DNA of 64,000 bases from Amaurobius ferox (lineage: Eukaryota; Arthropoda; Arachnida; Araneae; Amaurobiidae), in the NCBI GenBank assembly GCA_951213105.1, contig OX578152.1, forward strand, positions 99,405,068-99,469,067, in the 5' to 3' direction. Position numbers and translations under genes: made by a program. Within the stretch, counting starts at the first letter, position 1. Every line of letters starts with the position of its first letter. This document shows positions 59,303 to 64,000 of this stretch, piece by piece. The notes under the pieces were generated by a model, which made no database searches, had not been told where the DNA came from, and saw only the letters and a list, made by a program, of their open reading frames with translations.

Positions 59303-59870
59303 AACCTTCCGATCCGTAACTGCATCCTCATCACGTTTTTGTGACATAGAAACCGCCAACGACTGCATATCTCCCAAGTCCTGGGTAAGAACTGTGTTTT
59401 TATACATGTGGGGTCAGAAATATTCCTCTCTCCGAAAAATGGATTTGGTCTTTATACATTTGGTGGGGTCAGTAATATTCCTCTGAGATAAATCTTCAAA
59501 TAAAACCTTCCGATCCGTAACTGCATTCTCATCACATTTCTGTAACATAGAAACCGCCAAGGACTGCATATTTCCCTTGTCCTGGATGAAAACTATGTTT
59601 TTATACACTTGTGGGGGCAGAAATATTCCCCTCTTTGAAAAATGGATTTGGTCTTTATACACTCGGTGGGGTCAGCAATATCCCTCTCTTCGAAAATGGA
59701 TTTGGTCTTTATACACTTGGTAGAGTCAGCAATATTCCTCTTACCGAAAATTGGATTTGGTCTTTATACACTTGATGGGGAACACAATATTCCTCTCTCA
59801 GAAAAATAGATTTGTTTTTTATACACTTGGTGGGGTCAGCAATATTTCTCCCTCTGAAAAATTTGTAACT
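59303..59870. repeat. Complex tandem repeats (200-bp and 55-bp periods)
   Basis: CCTTCCGATCCGTAACTGCAT starts at about 59307 and 59507, defining a 200-bp duplication. To the right, GATTTGGTCTTTATACACTTGG and GTCAGCAATATTCCTCTCT alternate with a period of about 55 bp for five units. The minus-strand frame 59414-59662 arises from the 200-bp unit (QSLAVSM.QK..E.AVTDRKV recurs), so the unit may derive from coding sequence. Confidence 0.75.
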
Positions 59871-60239
59871 TTACATGTAAAGATCAGACTGCTCTGAAAC
59901 TCCATAGGAGATTGAATGCAGATGTGAGTTCCAGCCGATGCATGCAATGGTGTTCGGATGGTGTCATGTTAATAATCCGTTTCTTAGAGGATCATGTTTG
60001 TCTGTTTCCCTATAAGTCTAGCATTACTTGCATATGCAACGATCTCAACTTTAAACTTTCATTTACAAAAGCAGCATTTACTCGCTTCTGAAAGATTCAT
60101 TTGATTCGAATAATCATCAGCATAATATATGTTTTCGTTATAAAATTTTGTCCGCCACTAAGATTTTTCATTATCGTTTGGCATTTATGTTTCAGCATAT
60201 TCATCATAATTAGCATTGTAGTATCTTTTTTGATAATTT

Positions 60240-60620
60240 TCACGATCGTAATTACAATTTACAATATTCAAAATAGGAATCAAGTTTTACCTGCCTTTTT
60301 CTCGTACAAAAACCTTGTACCTAAATATAAGTTCTACAATTCTTCAAGATTATGAAATTCTTTTCCATCTTTCTTAAAATCACTGGACTACGAAAATAGA
60401 CTTAAGAAGTACTTAAAGTTATTTCTGTTACAAGTTTGATCAGTTTGCTGATCTATTATTTATCTGTTTTGCCACTTGTATTCCCACTAGTTGTTTCTAG
60501 TCTATTTTGTTATAACTTTTGTTCTGCCACTGATTATTGATTTTATGTTAGAATGTTGCCTATTTGGGTTGGGGCTGTGTGCTCGCCAGGCCGAACTAAA
60601 GCGACTTTTTCCGCTTTTTA
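60240..60620 (+). mobile_element. LINE ORF2 C-terminus and 3' UTR, decayed
   Basis: From about 60270 the frame reads QNRNQVLPAFF...YNSSRL-stop-NSFPSFLKSLDYENRLKKYLKLFLLQV, ending at TGA (60437). The pattern RLWNSLP..LK....F...LK..L is characteristic of the C terminus of LINE reverse transcriptases. The expected Trp codon is a TGA stop here. A 3' UTR with GCTGTGTGCTCGCCAGGCCG follows. Only the last 55 or so residues remain. Confidence 0.6.
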
Positions 60621-60650
60621 GCACTTTACAACACAGTTGAAAAGTGTTTG

Positions 60651-61735
60651 ACTTTGTTTATTCTGTCTGTCTGTCCGCACGATAGCTGCTTGAATGATGA
60701 AAAATGACTTTATCAAAATGAAATTTTAGTATGTTGTTGAGACGGTCAATAGGACATATGGTAATGTAAATGAATAATATCACTCAATTAGATTTGGATT
60801 GAACCTGGGATGAAAAAATGAAATAAATTGAACCCTCTTGTTGTTACTTATTCCCCGTGGTGAAGGAGCGCCTATGCACCACGTCCACTAGACCCCTGGT
60901 CCCATGGCGAAGGGGAGAAATGTGCAGCTTCACTTTATATTGAGGCACTCCAAGGGCGGAAGTCAATTGAACCCTATGAGACCTTATTTTTCAAACATTT
61001 TTTAAGCAAAGTTAAAATTCATAAACTGCATCGAAAATTTTTTTGGAAATATTCAAATTATCCCATGAAATATATATATAAAAAAAATTCAGCAAAATAT
61101 GTTCGGAAGTTTTTTAAATAAAAATTAAAATAATGACACCCATATAATATGAAGAGGTCACGTGACACACTTCAAAATGAAATATGGTATCTATTTTGTG
61201 TCAAAATCGCGATTTTTAAAGTTCTTTTTAATTTATATTTAGTGTTGCATCCGTCCTAAAACTGCTTTTCTTCTGCGTTTTTTCTGTGCATCCATATTCC
61301 GCGCCCACGCACTTACTTTTTGAGTTTAAATGATCATCAAACTTTCATTATTTCTACAACGAAGCCTAACTTTAATGAATGTAAAATGTAAACAAGTGAT
61401 TGTATTGTAAGATGAGTTGTATAAGAATTGCTGAATTTTTTTCACTCAAAGTTATTTAACTCTGGAGTCTGGAATAAAAGTGTATGAATGAAATACTCAC
61501 GGCTTTTACATAGAGAGCCAGGCGATTTATATTTCGATGACGTCATTTGAGTAAATTTTGAAGTTTTAAGCATGGAGTTAGAATGTACTTTTACCTCCAT
61601 GGTTTTCATTTTCCAAGTAAAATAAATTATTGTAATTCTGCAATAATTAAAATAATATCGCCTCTGATTGTATTATATTTTGGAGATGTTGAAATAAAAT
61701 TACAGTTGGATAGTGAATTATGATCAATACTTTAT
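60651..61735 (+). repeat. Family D repeat, copy 2, interrupted by a SINE
   Basis: Collinear with 18942-19896 (GTATGTTGTTGAGACGGTC, GGATTGAACCTGGGATGAAA, GTGTTGCATCCGTCC, GTAAGATGAGTTGTATAAG). The continuity is broken only by the 128-bp insertion at 60837-60964. Confidence 0.8.
60837..60964 (-). mobile_element. Short SINE-like insertion with 11-bp target duplication
   Basis: Read on the minus strand it ends GGGGAATAAGTAACAACAAG, a tail of the same (AAC)n type as the other SINEs, but the body is different. It is flanked by AATTGAACCCT at 60826-60836 and 60965-60975. The paralogous family D copy at 19100-19145 lacks it, giving an empty site. Confidence 0.88.
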
Positions 61736-62225
61736 GCATGATTGATCTTGTATTTATATTTAGTGTTGCATCCGCCCTAAAACTGCTTTATTTTTACATA
61801 TTATCTGTGTTTCTAAATTCTGAGCTTACGCAATTACAATATTTTTTATTTTAAATGATCATCCAAATTTGATTATTTCTACAACGAAGCCTAATTTTAA
61901 CTTATGAAAATGAAAACAAAATAAGCGATTGTAAGATGAGTTATATTAGAATTGTTAATTTTTTAACGCAAAATTATTTAGCTCTGGAATCCGGAATATA
62001 AGTGATATGAATGGAATATTCATTGATTTTACTTAGATAGAGAAGCAAGCGATTTTATAGCATTGCCTTTTTTGATGAAGTTTTAAGTTTCCAATTATTG
62101 TACTATGATAATTTTAAAAATATCACCGCTGAATGTATCGCATTTTAGAGATGTTTAAATAAAATGGCATTTCAATCGGAAAGTGTTTCGTAATTAATGC
62201 TTTATGGATGATTAATCTTTCTTGT
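61736..62225 (+). repeat. Family D repeat, partial copy 3
   Basis: Repeats the 3' half of D directly behind copy 2 (TATTTAGTGTTGCATCCGCCC, TTTAAATGATCATCC, CTCTGGAATCCGGAATATAAG, TATCGCATTTTAGAGATG), so the D end is tandemly duplicated. Confidence 0.75.
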
Positions 62226-62423
62226 TTTTTTATACATTCATTTATATGACATATTGTGGCAAAATAAAGTTCATTTATTATTTATTTACTCAAACCGTTG
62301 TAAAAGTTTGTTGATACGAATATTTCTTTACACATAGCCACAGGATCTGACCACGAGGTGTTCCCAAAGTTTAAGATTGTGCTCTGATTGTAGACATCAT
62401 TCATGGACTGGTTTCGTGCTTAA

Positions 62424-63191
62424 GGGTGAGCGTCAGTAAATCTTCTGCCTATCCACGCTTTGTTAACTTTCGCGGCACACATTTTTCGCCAAAATTCTGC
62501 TCAAAGAATTGCGAAATATTTTCTAATAGATAAAATGCAATGCTTAGATTATATTAAAACTAAATTCAATACCCAATAAAACATAGAATATAATTTTTAT
62601 TTTAATTCAAAATATTTTTGGTGCTACCATCTGTTGTCGTAATTTAATTCATACCGACTATATTTATTTTTTAATGAACATTTTTAAATGTATATGCCTT
62701 CTATTACGCTATTAAATACATCAACAGATCATATATAATAATGCCACAATCACGGAAATGTAATTGAACTTGGACTTGAACTTGTAGACAAAACTGCAGT
62801 CCTCAGTGATGTATATTCAGATCCGCTTATCAAATTTATAGAATGAGAAATTACCTTTCCGTGATTGTGGCATTATTATATATGATCTGTTGTTGTATTT
62901 AATACTGTATTAAAAGGAATATATATTTAAAAATGTTCATTAAAAAATAAAAATAATCGGTATGAATTAAATTACGACAACAGATGGCAGCACCAAAAAT
63001 ACTTTGGATTAAGATAAAAAATATATTCTATGTTTTATTGGGTATTAAATTTAGTTTTAATGTAATCTAAGCATTGCATTTTATCTTTCAGAAAAGATTT
63101 CGCAACTGTTCGAGCTGAATTTCGCCAAAAAATGTGTACCGCAAAAGTTAACAAAGCGCGGATAGGGCAGAAGATTTACTGACACTCACCC
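62424..63191 (-). mobile_element. TTAA-flanked foldback MITE, copy 2
   Basis: Two inverted arms of about 335 bp around a spacer of about 100 bp. TTAA at 62420-62423 and 63192-63195. The spacer is the reverse complement of that in copy 1, so this copy is inserted in the opposite orientation. Confidence 0.87.
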
Positions 63192-63195
63192 TTAA

Positions 63196-64000
63196 TATGC
63201 ACTCGTCAGCATGGGATAGCTGATATCTACAATGGAAGTAAGAAAACTTGTTATGTGTCAGAAATTTGCGAATTTCTATGATAGCCGACAAATTATGTCC
63301 CACCACGCAATCCGATTCAAATTTTATCAATTTTGACCTCAAATGAAGTGAATCACAATGGCCAAATTTCTAATCACAGAACCGGTTTTGAAGAAATTTA
63401 CTTTCTCATGCTAGCATGGAAATTTTCAATATTTTTCAACTTGGCAAGACGATTCCTCGTAAACTATAACAGCTTTGCAAAAACAAATCATGAATCTAGA
63501 ATTTGGATTGCATACTGGACATTTGTATCGCTAACTGTTTATATCTATTTGTTACAGTTTACAAGATATTTCCAGTGGAAATAGTAAAATGAAGCGAAAA
63601 CTCGCTTGGACAAAAACTTTTTATTTTAAAACCATTTATTTAATTTGGTATATTTCACGTAAACATTTTTCTCATAGATACATTTCTTTAATGTAGGCAC
63701 AAAAATTAGAACCAATACAGTTAAAAAAAAATATTTGACCATGAAAGCGTCTCTTTTACGATGTTCATCATATCTATCATATCCGCGTTCTCCTTCTAGT
63801 GTTTTTTAAGACATTCTTGCCAAATTCCGTGATATATAATTTAATCTAACAGTCATATGGTAAGCCCATTAATTGTACCAAATGTTCGTATGAACGAATA
63901 AAACCAAGTAAAATGGTTTCCGTAGCTTCCACAATGCACTCAAGTTAGGTTTGCCGCGAGTATAAGCAACATGATGTAAATTTCTTTAAAAACTGTGGAT
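63196..64000. other. No recognisable feature
   Basis: An 83-codon plus-strand frame (63333-63584) is rich in aromatic and aliphatic residues without a recognisable domain, and is probably chance in AT-rich DNA. Nothing else is recognised to the window end. Confidence 0.4.

Noticed and set aside
60101..60355. Membrane protein with several hydrophobic segments
   Set aside because: The hydrophobicity reflects AT-rich codons, and its C-terminal part is better explained as the end of a LINE reverse transcriptase.

Overview
The window is eukaryotic, AT-rich, intron-containing and almost entirely repetitive. There are no operons or prokaryotic signals. The one clear gene is a TDPOZ/SPOP-type BTB gene; this class is expanded in spiders. 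Together with the mix of SINEs, rolling-circle-like elements and Tc1, TTAA and LINE relics, this points to an arthropod, probably a spider. That placement is inference; no marker gene is present.

Layout. 1-7276 is a 214-bp satellite, 34 complete monomers, running off the left edge, with decayed monomers to about 8.2 kb. 8.3-13.1 kb holds a tRNA-derived SINE head and the first copies of the dominant dispersed family, called A here (about 0.9 kb, 11 substantial copies plus relics). 14.8-17.0 kb holds the last two exons of the BTB gene on the minus strand, with an A element in the intron between them. 17-22 kb has A, a retroelement tail (G), family D, and a TTAA-flanked foldback element inside a pogo-like relic. 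22-27.4 kb is dominated by family B, a sister of A, with three copies head to tail. 27.4-28.8 kb has two micro-exons that look like paralogues of the BTB gene's linker exon. 32.7-35.1 kb is a 169-bp duplication with CRE sites and a 1.9-kb minisatellite. 35.5-43.9 kb is a dense nest of A, SINE, G and LINE copies. 45.9 kb carries an intact tRNA-headed SINE. 48.9-54.5 kb holds a Tc1 relic, two B elements and 22 apparently identical 148-bp tandem copies of the B terminus. 55-64 kb returns to dispersed repeats, a LINE 3' end, family D and a second foldback element.

The genes do not form a pathway. The story is mobile-element dynamics. Families A and B share an unusual terminal design: a TCTGATGTGGGC end, a hairpin at the other end, asymmetric inverted repeats, and no long target duplication at a paralogous empty site. 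They repeatedly amplify their own ends, from one extra copy up to a 3.3-kb satellite. SINEs with one common tail carry either a 5S rRNA-like or a tRNA-like head. Orientation convention for A and B: 5' is the TCTGATG end and 3' is the ACTTTCC...GGAAAGT hairpin.
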